A stretch of 64,000 nt of DNA from Succinivibrio sp. (GTDB taxonomy: Bacteria; Pseudomonadota; Gammaproteobacteria; Enterobacterales; Succinivibrionaceae): assembly GCA_017635415.1 (NCBI GenBank), contig JAGBLM010000055.1, forward strand, positions 1-64,000, in the 5' to 3' direction. The position numbers were made by a program, and so were the translations under genes. This document shows, one piece after another, positions 19,815 through 28,219 of the stretch (positions are counted from its first letter, which is position 1; each line of letters begins with the position of its first letter). Below the pieces are notes generated by a model. It saw only the letters and a program-made list of their open reading frames with translations. It was not told where the DNA came from and made no database searches.

Positions 19815-21146
19815 TTACTTGTTTTTTATATCGTTATCATCAAACGGATCGCCACACTCCGGACAGAATTTAGGCGGATGGTGCGGATCCTCAGGCTGCC
19901 AGCCGCATTTGTCGCACTGATAGATCGGTGCACCAACAGGTCGGCGACTGCCACATTCTGAGCAGAATTTGCCGAGATTTACCGCACCACAGGAGCAGGT
20001 CCAGCCTTTGTGCTCCTCAGGTTTTGGTTTACCACATTCCTGACAGAATTTACCGGTGTTCTCCGCACCGCACTCACATTTCCAGCTTCCTGCCGCCTTT
20101 GGCTGAGGAGCAGGAGCTGCCGGGGCAGCACGCCGCTCTCCTGCCATCTTAAACAGATCAGCAACGTTAATGCCACCGGCCTGCTGCGCCATGCCCACTC
20201 CCATAAAGCCATTCATGGCACCGCCGCTGTTTCCTGCCGCGGTTTTCATGGCTTCAGCCTGCGCAGCAGCAAGCTGCGCTGCCGCCATGCTCGGATCGCG
20301 CATCACCGCACCGCGCTGCAGCTGTTTGACCATTTGGGCATCTTCATCTGGAAGAGTTACGGAATTGATGGCTATTGATACAACGCTAAGACCTCGTAAC
20401 GATGACCATTTCTGTGACAATTCCGTATTCATCAGATCACAAAGTTCCTGAACATGTGACGGCAGTGAATACGGTCTTATCTCTAGGTCAGACAGATGAG
20501 CAAGCGCCGGCTGCAGGGCACTGATGAACTCTGATTTGAGCTGGCCCTGAATTTCATCAACATCATACTGGTTGGCAATATTGCCGCAGACATTCGTATA
20601 AAAGGAGATCGGGTCAATGATTCTAAAGGAATACACGCCGTTGCAGCGCAAAGACACATCAAGATCAAGACCGATATTTCTGTCCACCACTCTAAACGGA
20701 ATCGGGACAGCGGTACCGAATTTATTATCGATTATTTCCTTAACATTGAAATAGTAGACACGCTGATCACGTCCTGCGGCACCGCCGTATTTAAAGCGCT
20801 CCCACATATTAAGAAAAACGGATTTGATCTTCTGTTCATCAAGTTTACCGACAAACAGGCTTGGTTCGCCTGAAGATGAATAGGTAAAAAGTCCAGGTTC
20901 TGCAACGAGTTCTGTAACCACCCCCTGATCAACGATAATGGCACACTGACCGTCGGCAACAACTATTCCCGAGCCGTCACTTATGACGTTGTCACTGCCG
21001 TATCTGTTGGAAGATCTGCCCGAAAGCATCTTCTGCCCCTTTACTACCAGCACGTCCTTTTCAAGGGCATTACACGTAAAGTATTCCTTCCACTGATCGG
21101 CAAGGGTGCCAAGTGTTGCCCCCACTGCAGCTCTTATGAGACCCAT
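19815..21146 (-). CDS. SPFH-domain protein with C-terminal zinc ribbons (YdjI-like)
   Basis: A 443-residue protein. The N-terminal 300 residues form an SPFH (stomatin/prohibitin/flotillin/HflK) domain of the virion core/YdjI subgroup; residues 300-350 are Ala/Gly/Met-rich; residues about 358-440 carry three zinc ribbons (CECG...CQECG, CSCG...CSECG, CDKCG...CPECG). SPFH proteins oligomerise into membrane rings or scaffolds. In B. subtilis YdjI lies with YdjG/YdjH and PspA. It is the first gene of the operon; GGAG 7 bases upstream marks the start, and a palindrome overlaps the presumed promoter. Confidence 0.8.
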   Translation of the reverse strand: MGLIRAAVGATLGTLADQWKEYFTCNALEKDVLVVKGQKMLSGRSSNRYGSDNVISDGSGIVVADGQCAIIVDQGVVTELVAEPGLFTYSSSGEPSLFVGKLDEQKIKSVFLNMWERFKYGGAAGRDQRVYYFNVKEIIDNKFGTAVPIPFRVVDRNIGLDLDVSLRCNGVYSFRIIDPISFYTNVCGNIANQYDVDEIQGQLKSEFISALQPALAHLSDLEIRPYSLPSHVQELCDLMNTELSQKWSSLRGLSVVSIAINSVTLPDEDAQMVKQLQRGAVMRDPSMAAAQLAAAQAEAMKTAAGNSGGAMNGFMGVGMAQQAGGINVADLFKMAGERRAAPAAPAPQPKAAGSWKCECGAENTGKFCQECGKPKPEEHKGWTCSCGAVNLGKFCSECGSRRPVGAPIYQCDKCGWQPEDPHHPPKFCPECGDPFDDNDIKNK

Positions 21147-21188
21147 GGTCTTCTCCTTATGTCTTCTTCATTAACGTAGAAACAACCT

Positions 21189-21209
21189 CAATATTACAAT
21201 TGTATATTG
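21189..21209. promoter_or_regulatory. Palindrome over the SPFH-operon promoter region
   Basis: A 21-bp near-palindrome with arms CAATAT and ATATTG around ACAATTGT, 43-63 bases upstream of the SPFH start. On the minus strand the same stretch contains TAATAT, a possible -10 element, with TGACTG 18 bases further upstream. This looks like an operator over a promoter, but no regulator gene is adjacent. Confidence 0.4.
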
Positions 21210-21328
21210 CAAGACAGTCACCTCTGATGAAATAAATTTATTAAGGAGAAACAGATCAAGATTTTGCTTGGCTGACTGCTGGTGCTGAGGATCTCTTCAG
21301 ACTGACTGTTTGCCAGCGATAAGGTCAC

Positions 21329-21455
21329 TTAGGCAGTTGCCGTGACCAGAACAACAGGACAGACAGTTTAAGTTAGGCATGAATCATCTTGCTTTAGTAC
21401 GATGAGGATGTCAAAATTCCCCTAAACTGCCTTGGGAATAAAAAAGTGCCTAACT
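21329..21455 (+). promoter_or_regulatory. waaF leader with competing inverted repeats
   Basis: The leader contains TTAGGCA twice (21329-21335 and 21373-21379). AGTTAGGCA (21371-21379) is complementary to TGCCTAACT (21447-21455), which overlaps the waaF GTG start. CAGTTTA (21364-21370) pairs with TAAACTG (21423-21429), and AGGCAGTT (21331-21338) pairs with AACTGCCT (21425-21432). The pairings cross or exclude one another, so alternative RNA folds are possible. No known riboswitch class is recognised. Confidence 0.35.
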
Positions 21456-22483
21456 ATTTGATTATTTCTCCCTCATGGCTTGGGGACATCATCATGTCTC
21501 AAAGTCTGATGATAACCTTAAAACAGCAGGATCCTACCTGCCGCATAGACGTCTACGCTCCTGAGTATGCACTTCCTGTCCTTGAGCGGATGCCTCAGGT
21601 CGACGGCAGAATAGTAAATCCTTTTGCGCACGGTGCATTTGCGCTCAGAACCCGCTATCTTGAGGGACGCAGGCTGGCCAAAAACCGCTATGACAGCGTC
21701 TTTGTACTGCCCAACTCTCTTAAATCAGCACTGATTGCTCTGTTTGCCGGCATCAGAGATCGCCGCGGTTTCAAAGGCGAATCCCGCTATTTCATACTCA
21801 ACAATATGCGCTCAAACAAGCAGGATTTTCCCCGTATGGTTGAACGCTATGTCGCACTGGCTTTTGATAAGAATAAGGTCAGAACGGCTGCGGAACTGCC
21901 CGCTTTTTCCTACCCAAGACTTAATCTCTGCACTCCCTCGGTACAGTTACTGGCAAGACTTGGTATCACTGATACCAAAAGACCTCTGCTGGCCTTAGGC
22001 TGTGGAGCAAACTACGGGCCCTCCAAACTGTGGCCTGTCGAGTATTTTGCAAAAGTCTGCAATTACTGGATCTCTGCCGGAGGCTCTGTACTTGGACTGG
22101 GTACGGCAAAAGATCTTGACACGGTAAACGCTATACAGCAAAACGTAACAGCAGAAAACCAGCCGTTTTTTCACGCCATTGCCGGAAAAACGAATCTGAC
22201 TGAGGCCCTTGACCTCGTAGGACTCTGTCAGGGCGCCGTATGCAACGACTCAGGACTGATGCATACCGTTGCCGCAGCGCAGATCCCACAGATCTGTATT
22301 TTCGGATCGACCTCAACTGACTATACACCGCCACTGTCCGATAAGGCAGTATGTCTTGAATCTGATGAGCCGTGCCATCCCTGTTTCAGGCGCACCTGCC
22401 GCTATGGCACCTATAACTGCCTAAAACAGATCACCCCTGATCAGGTAATTTTAAAACTTAAAGAACTGACTAAGATAAAATGA
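21446..22483 (+). CDS. waaF: ADP-heptose:LPS heptosyltransferase II
   Basis: A GT-B glycosyltransferase of family 9, 345 residues, that adds the second heptose of the LPS inner core. It begins with the typical ILISPSWLGD-like segment (YLIISPSWLGDIIMSQSL) and has the C-terminal donor-site motifs ALGCGANYGPSKLWP, CNDSGLMHTVAA and IFGSTSTDYTPP, which are closer to WaaF than to WaaC. The start is GTG at 21446 with GGGA 8 bases upstream. It overlaps waaA by four bases (ATGA), so the two are coupled. Confidence 0.92.
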   Translation: MPNYLIISPSWLGDIIMSQSLMITLKQQDPTCRIDVYAPEYALPVLERMPQVDGRIVNPFAHGAFALRTRYLEGRRLAKNRYDSVFVLPNSLKSALIALFAGIRDRRGFKGESRYFILNNMRSNKQDFPRMVERYVALAFDKNKVRTAAELPAFSYPRLNLCTPSVQLLARLGITDTKRPLLALGCGANYGPSKLWPVEYFAKVCNYWISAGGSVLGLGTAKDLDTVNAIQQNVTAENQPFFHAIAGKTNLTEALDLVGLCQGAVCNDSGLMHTVAAAQIPQICIFGSTSTDYTPPLSDKAVCLESDEPCHPCFRRTCRYGTYNCLKQITPDQVILKLKELTKIK

Positions 22484-23775
22484 AATTTTCCTCTCGTCTA
22501 ATGCTCTGCATCTACAAAGTCGGAACAGCACTGGCTGCTCCTTTAGGCGCAGCGTTTATCAGCTATAAAAGAAGACGCGATCCACCATATGGCAGACGTA
22601 TTTTTGAACTTCTCGGATTCTACAGACAGCGCTTTGACAGTTGCATCTGGTTCCATGCCGCTTCCTTAGGTGAAGTTAACTCCATAAAAACACTGCTGAC
22701 AAAATTCACAAACGGTCATCAGAATGCGCATATCGTGCTCACCACGCTCACTACTACAGGAATGCAGGAGGCACAGAAGATAGAAGGCATCACCGCATTG
22801 TATGCTCCGCTTGACAGTGCCTGTGTCCTACGACGCTTTTTTAAATCTCTTCATCCTAAGGCCCTGTTCATTGTCGACACCGAACTATGGCCTAATATGC
22901 TTGATGCGGCTCACAGTCACAAGATCCCTATCACCATCATCAATGCCAGAATGATGGAGAGCAGTTGTGAAGCGTACTCACATATGCCCGATCTGGTAAA
23001 TGATCTGCTGGCAGCAAAACTCGACCGCGTTCTCTGCATCAGTAAGGATGACGCCAAACGCTTCAAAAGGATCGGTGTGCAAGACGATAAAATCCTGATA
23101 AGCGGTAATATCAAATACGATCTGACCCTCAACGAACAAATGTTCGGCATCAGTCATGCCTTCAGAAAAAAGAATCTCTCAGGACCTGTTTTAGGAGCCA
23201 TCAGTACCCATGACACTGAAGAAGTTATGATGCTTGAGGCCTTTACAGAACTGAAAAAGACTTTTCAGGACTTATCATTAGTACTGGTACCAAGACATAA
23301 AAGCGGCGTGGAACTGGCCGAAAAATGGCTGAAAGAAAAAGGTCTTCCCTATAGTCTTAGAGCTGACAGGGACAGTGCGATGGAGAATTTTCAGGGACAG
23401 GTGCTGCTGGGCGCCACTATGGGAGAAATCGAGAGTTATTTCGGTCTATGTGATCTGGTCTTTATGGGAGGCAGTTTTGTCGAGATCGGCGGGCATAATC
23501 CGCTGGAACCTGCTTACTTCTCACTACCTGTCATCACCGGACCAAACTATCAGAACTTTAAGGAGCCTTTTGATAAACTCATCGAAACCCAGGGAGCTTT
23601 CGTTGCCCAGAATTCAAAGTCATTCTGCAGTCTGGTGACTAACCTGTTTTATGACAGCGAGAAACTGAAGACCGCGGGGATCAATGCTCTTGCCGTTCAG
23701 CAACAGGGAGGCGGAGCCCTGACGCGGACTTTAAAAGAGATGGAAAAGTCGCTGCAAAGTTATGACAGAAACTGA
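22480..23775 (+). CDS. waaA: Kdo transferase (lipid A 3-deoxy-D-manno-octulosonic acid transferase)
   Basis: A GT-B enzyme of family 30 with an N-terminal membrane anchor, 431 residues. It transfers Kdo from CMP-Kdo to lipid IVA. The segment WFHAASLGEVNS carries the presumed catalytic base E65, and the C-terminal donor site reads LGATMGEIESYFGLCDLVFMGGSF with GGHNPLEPA. Whether it adds one or two Kdo units cannot be read from sequence, but the nearby kdkA and opsX-type genes fit the mono-Kdo Haemophilus plan. Co-transcribed with waaF. Confidence 0.94.
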   Translation: MKFSSRLMLCIYKVGTALAAPLGAAFISYKRRRDPPYGRRIFELLGFYRQRFDSCIWFHAASLGEVNSIKTLLTKFTNGHQNAHIVLTTLTTTGMQEAQKIEGITALYAPLDSACVLRRFFKSLHPKALFIVDTELWPNMLDAAHSHKIPITIINARMMESSCEAYSHMPDLVNDLLAAKLDRVLCISKDDAKRFKRIGVQDDKILISGNIKYDLTLNEQMFGISHAFRKKNLSGPVLGAISTHDTEEVMMLEAFTELKKTFQDLSLVLVPRHKSGVELAEKWLKEKGLPYSLRADRDSAMENFQGQVLLGATMGEIESYFGLCDLVFMGGSFVEIGGHNPLEPAYFSLPVITGPNYQNFKEPFDKLIETQGAFVAQNSKSFCSLVTNLFYDSEKLKTAGINALAVQQQGGGALTRTLKEMEKSLQSYDRN

Positions 23776-23782
23776 ACGCCGA

Positions 23783-23833
23783 ACCATTCTGTCACGCAGA
23801 ATGGTATTCCTTAGGTCCTGACCGTGTCAGGAC
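23783..23833. terminator. Two hairpins between waaA and the oxidoreductase gene
   Basis: ACCATTCTG (23783-23791) pairs with CAGAATGGT (23797-23805), and GTCCTGAC (23815-23822) pairs with GTCAGGAC (23826-23833). They lie between convergent stop codons; the first serves waaA and the second probably the minus-strand gene. Confidence 0.55.
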
Positions 23834-23847
23834 TTAAGAAGCACTGT

Positions 23848-24390
23848 TTATTCTTCCTTAACAGAGCGCAGAAACTCGATATATTTTTCAGCGCTTTCCT
23901 TAACTTTTACCGCATCCGGAGTCTGCTGAGTATTTGCACCGTAAAAGGCATACGTTCCCACATACTGCGCACCGACAAATTCGCAGGAATGAATAAAGGA
24001 ATTAAGGTAGGTTTCTATCGGACAGTGATGACGACCTTCAGCCGTATAATCCGTCTGCTCTGAACCGCAGGTCACCGCAAAGGCGATTTTTTTGTCCTTG
24101 AGTTTATGATTCTTGCCATAGGCCCAGTCTGAGGTCAACACCGTATCGAACCAGAGTTTTGTCAATGGCGGGCAGTTATACCAGTAAACAGGAAATTCAA
24201 AAACAACGGTGCCATTGTTGTCCACAAGCGAGTGCTCCAAAGCGGGATCAATAACATGTCGCGGATAGGCGCTCTGCAGATTATGCACCAGAAATTCATC
24301 AGGATACTTCTTCACTTCCTCAAGCCAGCGCCTATTGACAACTGAACGATCAAAGGAAGGATGATCAACAATAATTACAGTTTTTTTCAT
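23848..24390 (-). CDS. NAD(P)H-dependent oxidoreductase, flavodoxin fold
   Basis: A 180-residue protein of the NAD(P)H quinone oxidoreductase/KefF family. It has an FMN-binding flavodoxin fold starting KKTVIIVDHPSF, the conserved FEFPVYWYNCPPLTKLWFD segment and a YGKNHKLKDKKIAFAVT strand-helix unit. Such enzymes reduce quinones or other electrophiles, or act as ancillary subunits of KefC potassium efflux. No kef gene is adjacent, so a general quinone or redox-stress role is the safer reading. A stand-alone minus-strand gene between waaA and kdkA. Confidence 0.85.
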   Translation of the reverse strand: MKKTVIIVDHPSFDRSVVNRRWLEEVKKYPDEFLVHNLQSAYPRHVIDPALEHSLVDNNGTVVFEFPVYWYNCPPLTKLWFDTVLTSDWAYGKNHKLKDKKIAFAVTCGSEQTDYTAEGRHHCPIETYLNSFIHSCEFVGAQYVGTYAFYGANTQQTPDAVKVKESAEKYIEFLRSVKEE

Positions 24391-24482
24391 AATGGTGATA
24401 TTTTCTTTTCTGACTCTGACGGCTGTTGGCTGTTAATTCACCACCGCCTAACCTAAGGATAATATAGAAATGCAAAAATTAT

Positions 24483-25226
24483 CTATTTTTTGAGGGCAAC
24501 TGTACGTAATATGACATAGTTATCACTATTATAGTGCACAAGCCCTTCTTTAAGTCTTAACTCCTTGTCAAAGGAACGCTCAAGCCGGTCTAAAATCTGC
24601 CTCTGCCTTTCAGTGTCCAGTTTATGTCTGAAACACTTGTCAAAATCAATAAGAAAGATTCTGCCACCGTCATCCATAAGAATATTGCGGATATTAAGGT
24701 CGGTATGATCAATATCTGCCTGAAAAAAAGTCCTTATCGTCAGTCCGATCCGCTCAAATTCCTCTGCCGTCAGTTCACGCTGAGCGATAATCTCCGCCAG
24801 ATTACGACTCTTTGGTACGGTTTGTACAATAATGTCATTGTAAAGAAACAATCCTTTTCTGATTTCCCTGGCTAAAAATGGTTTTGGCACACATAGCCCT
24901 TCTGCGTACATCTCATCAAGCAGACTGAATTCGTTAAAAGAGCGCCTGGAAAACTTCTCAAAACAGAAAAATCCGTCTTTGATTATTCTGCCGTATAGCC
25001 CTCCCCTTCTGTAATGACGAAGCACCAGACTTCTATCACAGGCATGAAACAGAATGGTCTTTCCTCTTCCCTCCTTGCGGATGACCGGACCATAATGCCG
25101 TTCAACAAAGGAGGGACTGAAGAGCGACTGATAGAAAGTCTCCTCCCGATCCTGCGGACAATCCTCAGAAAGCAGGAAGCAGGAACGGTCAAACCGTAAA
25201 CATGACGATGCCATACCTTCTCTCAC
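24483..25226 (-). CDS. kdkA: 3-deoxy-D-manno-octulosonic acid kinase
   Basis: A 247-residue WaaP/RIO-type sugar kinase that phosphorylates Kdo in the LPS inner core. It has the glycine-rich segment HYRRGG (71-76), the catalytic loop HTDLNIRNILMD with D176 and the metal-binding DFD at 194-196. The HTDLN form is typical of KdkA. A GTG start at 25226 shares its G with the yejM stop codon (TAGTG), so translation is coupled to yejM. In Haemophilus and similar genera KdkA phosphorylates the single Kdo, which the OpsX heptosyltransferase then needs. Confidence 0.88.
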   Translation of the reverse strand: MREGMASSCLRFDRSCFLLSEDCPQDREETFYQSLFSPSFVERHYGPVIRKEGRGKTILFHACDRSLVLRHYRRGGLYGRIIKDGFFCFEKFSRRSFNEFSLLDEMYAEGLCVPKPFLAREIRKGLFLYNDIIVQTVPKSRNLAEIIAQRELTAEEFERIGLTIRTFFQADIDHTDLNIRNILMDDGGRIFLIDFDKCFRHKLDTERQRQILDRLERSFDKELRLKEGLVHYNSDNYVILRTVALKK

Positions 25227-27043
25227 TATTTCTTGTATTCCTGCAGTTGCAGTATGCCGTCCACGACAGCCTTACTGCGACTTTTATCATCGCTGTCACG
25301 CCAGTTGTTATCCTTAAAGTAAAGCAGACCCAGATTGTCAATCATGGTAATACGACTTGCTTCAACTATCGCCGTTTCCATATACGAGCCTGCCAAAAAG
25401 AAATCTATCGGCTTAAGCGCGAAAAGATTCTGTCCGACTCCGTAATCACGAGGATCATTGGTAGCCTCAAACAGATCCTGCAGCAAAGTGGAACTCACGT
25501 CATAACTTACGGCACGCTCGTTTATCTGACCGCTGCCCCGTCCGGGCCAGTACACCACTAGAGGAACATGGATCTGATATTTCGTATAATTGCCGTTGTG
25601 TCCCCAGAAGTTAAGACCGGTCTCGTTGAATTCCTGACCGTGGTCAGCGGTGATAAAGACTATGGTGTTGTCGAGTTTTCCCGAGGTCTCCAGCAATTTC
25701 AGCACTTTTTCAATATTGGTATCAGAATAGTGTGCCACGTTCCTGTAAAGATTGAGATAGCCAAGCGGATCGGTATCGACTTTAAGGTCCATGTAGTTTA
25801 TATCTTCATGGTAAGGTCTGAAGACTATTTCCGCATCCTTAGGCATTTCATACGAATGCAGATTATCAAAGAAAATAAAACTGAAAAACGGTCTGGTATC
25901 ACCGCTGTTGAGGAACTTGGCAAAATCCTCCACACAGTCAAGATCACGTTCAACTGCATTGTTTCCGTCAGATTCTATGCGCAGTTGAGGAACTCCGGCA
26001 AAGACGGTCTGATTGAACTCAGGTTTGGTAAGCGTCGCCGATCCGAAGGCCTGAACTCTGTAACCACGACTGAGAGCAGCCTCCACGACTGCAGCACGTT
26101 TTCCTGTTCTCAGTGCAAGATCCCAATATGATGGCGGAATTCCGTAAAACAGTCCGAATATGCCCGAGCGGGTAGCATTTCCGCTTGACCAATAGTCATT
26201 AAATACCATTGCCTTTCTGCTGAAGGCATAGGTATGAGGCATGACCTTTTCATCCAGCATATCAAAGCGCAGACAGTCTACAGCAATAATCAGTACGTTC
26301 AGTGGATTGGTCTGAGTGGCGGTGTAGGTAAGAGGTTTCTTCGGATAATCAAAGAGATCTCCATTGCCTATCGAAACTCTCCTTTTGGCAAGATCACTCT
26401 TGGAGATAATACCTAAATCGGCCAGCTGCGTATTCATCGACAGCGGGAAATAAAGAGGAACACGATTGGCAATCTCAATGAGTTGCTGATTGGCAACGGC
26501 ATTGCCGTAGACATTTACACCGTTGACCAGAAGATAAGCCAAAAGCATCACCAAGGTGATTTTACCGGTTCTGTAGCGTTTGCCCAAAGCAGATGAACAG
26601 CACACTGCCAGCAGACTGTAGAGAATGATTATTCCTATTTCCACCGCAATGGAAATATATGTATCTTCAGACAGTTGAATTACCTGACCTTTAGAATTGA
26701 TCATCAGATCAAACATGGCGTAATTCATGTGGAAATGGTACAAAGCATAGACGTGTGCATCTATTCCTAGGAGAATAAAGAAGACTGACGTAAGTAACGT
26801 CAAGATCGAAATTCTGAGAAAACCTGTTTTTTTGCTACCAAATAACACAAACGGAGAAACAAAAACAAAATTGTACAGGACAGACAGGATGTAAAGAAGC
26901 GAGAAAAAAGCAAAATAAAAGACTATTCTTGCAAAAAGTGCCGATTCAAAAGACTTTGGTGCATAATAGTCAGCGTAATAAACAAAAACAGGAAGACTGC
27001 AGATGGTCAACCAAAGTATCGTTGACAGTTTTTTCTTGAGCAT
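25226..27043 (-). CDS. yejM: Inner-membrane sulfatase-fold protein YejM (LapC/PbgA)
   Basis: A 605-residue protein (E. coli YejM 586). Five N-terminal transmembrane helices (DUF3413, residues about 1-190) are followed by a periplasmic alkaline-phosphatase/sulfatase-like domain from about 245. Typical segments: VLIIAVDCLRFDML, SSGNATRSGIFGLFYGIPPSYW, FFDNLHSYEMP and FITADHGQEFNETG. In E. coli YejM senses LPS and restrains LapB/FtsH proteolysis of LpxC; it is not an active sulfatase. The stop overlaps the kdkA start by one base, tying LPS regulation to core assembly in one operon. Confidence 0.9.
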   Translation of the reverse strand: MLKKKLSTILWLTICSLPVFVYYADYYAPKSFESALFARIVFYFAFFSLLYILSVLYNFVFVSPFVLFGSKKTGFLRISILTLLTSVFFILLGIDAHVYALYHFHMNYAMFDLMINSKGQVIQLSEDTYISIAVEIGIIILYSLLAVCCSSALGKRYRTGKITLVMLLAYLLVNGVNVYGNAVANQQLIEIANRVPLYFPLSMNTQLADLGIISKSDLAKRRVSIGNGDLFDYPKKPLTYTATQTNPLNVLIIAVDCLRFDMLDEKVMPHTYAFSRKAMVFNDYWSSGNATRSGIFGLFYGIPPSYWDLALRTGKRAAVVEAALSRGYRVQAFGSATLTKPEFNQTVFAGVPQLRIESDGNNAVERDLDCVEDFAKFLNSGDTRPFFSFIFFDNLHSYEMPKDAEIVFRPYHEDINYMDLKVDTDPLGYLNLYRNVAHYSDTNIEKVLKLLETSGKLDNTIVFITADHGQEFNETGLNFWGHNGNYTKYQIHVPLVVYWPGRGSGQINERAVSYDVSSTLLQDLFEATNDPRDYGVGQNLFALKPIDFFLAGSYMETAIVEASRITMIDNLGLLYFKDNNWRDSDDKSRSKAVVDGILQLQEYKK

Positions 27044-27155
27044 TTTCTTTTAATATTCTTAATCTGATCTAATATTTGAGTATGCTAATTATATCAACAG
27101 TTTTCTTTATCTTCCGATAGATTGTCTTATTGTTGACTTAAGCATTTAAAATGCC

Positions 27156-28205
27156 ATGAATACCAATAAGCCTTTAAAAATATGCGCCCTAAGACTTACA
27201 GCCCTCGGAGACTGCATCAATGCCTTCGGTTTTCTGCAGTCCGTACAGATAAATAACCCCAAGGCTGAACTTTTATGGGTAATAGACAAGCGCTTTTCCT
27301 CTCTTTTTCGCGACAGTGAGGGGCATGACCTTATTCCCATGGTCGAGGTTGACTTTAAGAAAGGACTGCTCAAAGGAATTTTAGAATTAGGTCGAAAACT
27401 AAAAGGACAGCATTTTGATCTGCTCCTTAATCTCCAGACCTCGCTAAAAGCATCTTTATGCTCACTTAAAATCTCCGCCAATCTCAAATACGGCTATGAC
27501 CGTTTTCGCTCGCGAGAGTTGCAGTGCCTGTTCGTTAACAGAAGAGTAACCTCACCAAACAATCCCCACGTCCTGTCGGGCTTTCTCGCCTTTGGCAAAC
27601 AGTCAGGCTTAGGCGATCTGACCCCCTGCTGGGATTTTAAACTGTCAGAACAGGAACTCTCGCCTTTTAAAAAACTGCTGCACCGCAAAAAAATATTTAC
27701 CATCTGCCCGGCCTCAGCAAAACCGTATAAGAACTGGACCGTTGAAGGCTACGCTGCTGTCGCTCTTTATGCCAAAGAGCAAGGTTTTGACATCGTTCTT
27801 ACCGGTGGCAACAAGGACAGCGAAATCAAACTATGTGCAGACATTGAACAGAAAATTGAAGGACAGTGTACCAACCTGTGCGGGAAAACCTCCCTAAGAG
27901 AGCTTGCCTGCGTGATCAGTCTCTCCTGCGTTGTGCTATCACCTGACAGTGCGGCACTACACCTTTCTTCAGCACTTAATATTCCGGTGATAGGTCTTTT
28001 CGCGGTTCATAATCCCAAGCGCGTCGGTTCCTGGAACTATCCTCAGTTGTGGGTTTCTGTATATAATGACCTGGCCAGAAAGGAACTGGGAGCAAAAAAA
28101 CAGATCCCCTGGCGCTACCGGGTAAAAAATCCTGAAGCAATGAAGCAGATCAGTATTGAAAGCGTTAAGGATGCTTTTGATAGAGCAATTGAACTGACCT
28201 TTTGA
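27156..28205 (+). CDS. opsX: Heptosyltransferase, OpsX-type (GT9)
   Basis: A GT-B family 9 glycosyltransferase of 349 residues. The N-terminus ICALRLTALGDCINAFGFLQSVQ follows the OpsX pattern rather than WaaC or WaaF. The donor site shows PASAKPYKNWTVEGYAAVA, LTGGNKDSEIKLC and LSPDSAALHLSSALNIPVIGLF. OpsX of Haemophilus influenzae is a heptosyltransferase I that acts on phosphorylated Kdo. The presence of kdkA close by (divergent, 113 bases between yejM and this start) supports this assignment. coaD follows 14 bases after the stop. Confidence 0.8.
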   Translation: MNTNKPLKICALRLTALGDCINAFGFLQSVQINNPKAELLWVIDKRFSSLFRDSEGHDLIPMVEVDFKKGLLKGILELGRKLKGQHFDLLLNLQTSLKASLCSLKISANLKYGYDRFRSRELQCLFVNRRVTSPNNPHVLSGFLAFGKQSGLGDLTPCWDFKLSEQELSPFKKLLHRKKIFTICPASAKPYKNWTVEGYAAVALYAKEQGFDIVLTGGNKDSEIKLCADIEQKIEGQCTNLCGKTSLRELACVISLSCVVLSPDSAALHLSSALNIPVIGLFAVHNPKRVGSWNYPQLWVSVYNDLARKELGAKKQIPWRYRVKNPEAMKQISIESVKDAFDRAIELTF

Positions 28206-28219
28206 CAGAAAGAGAAACT

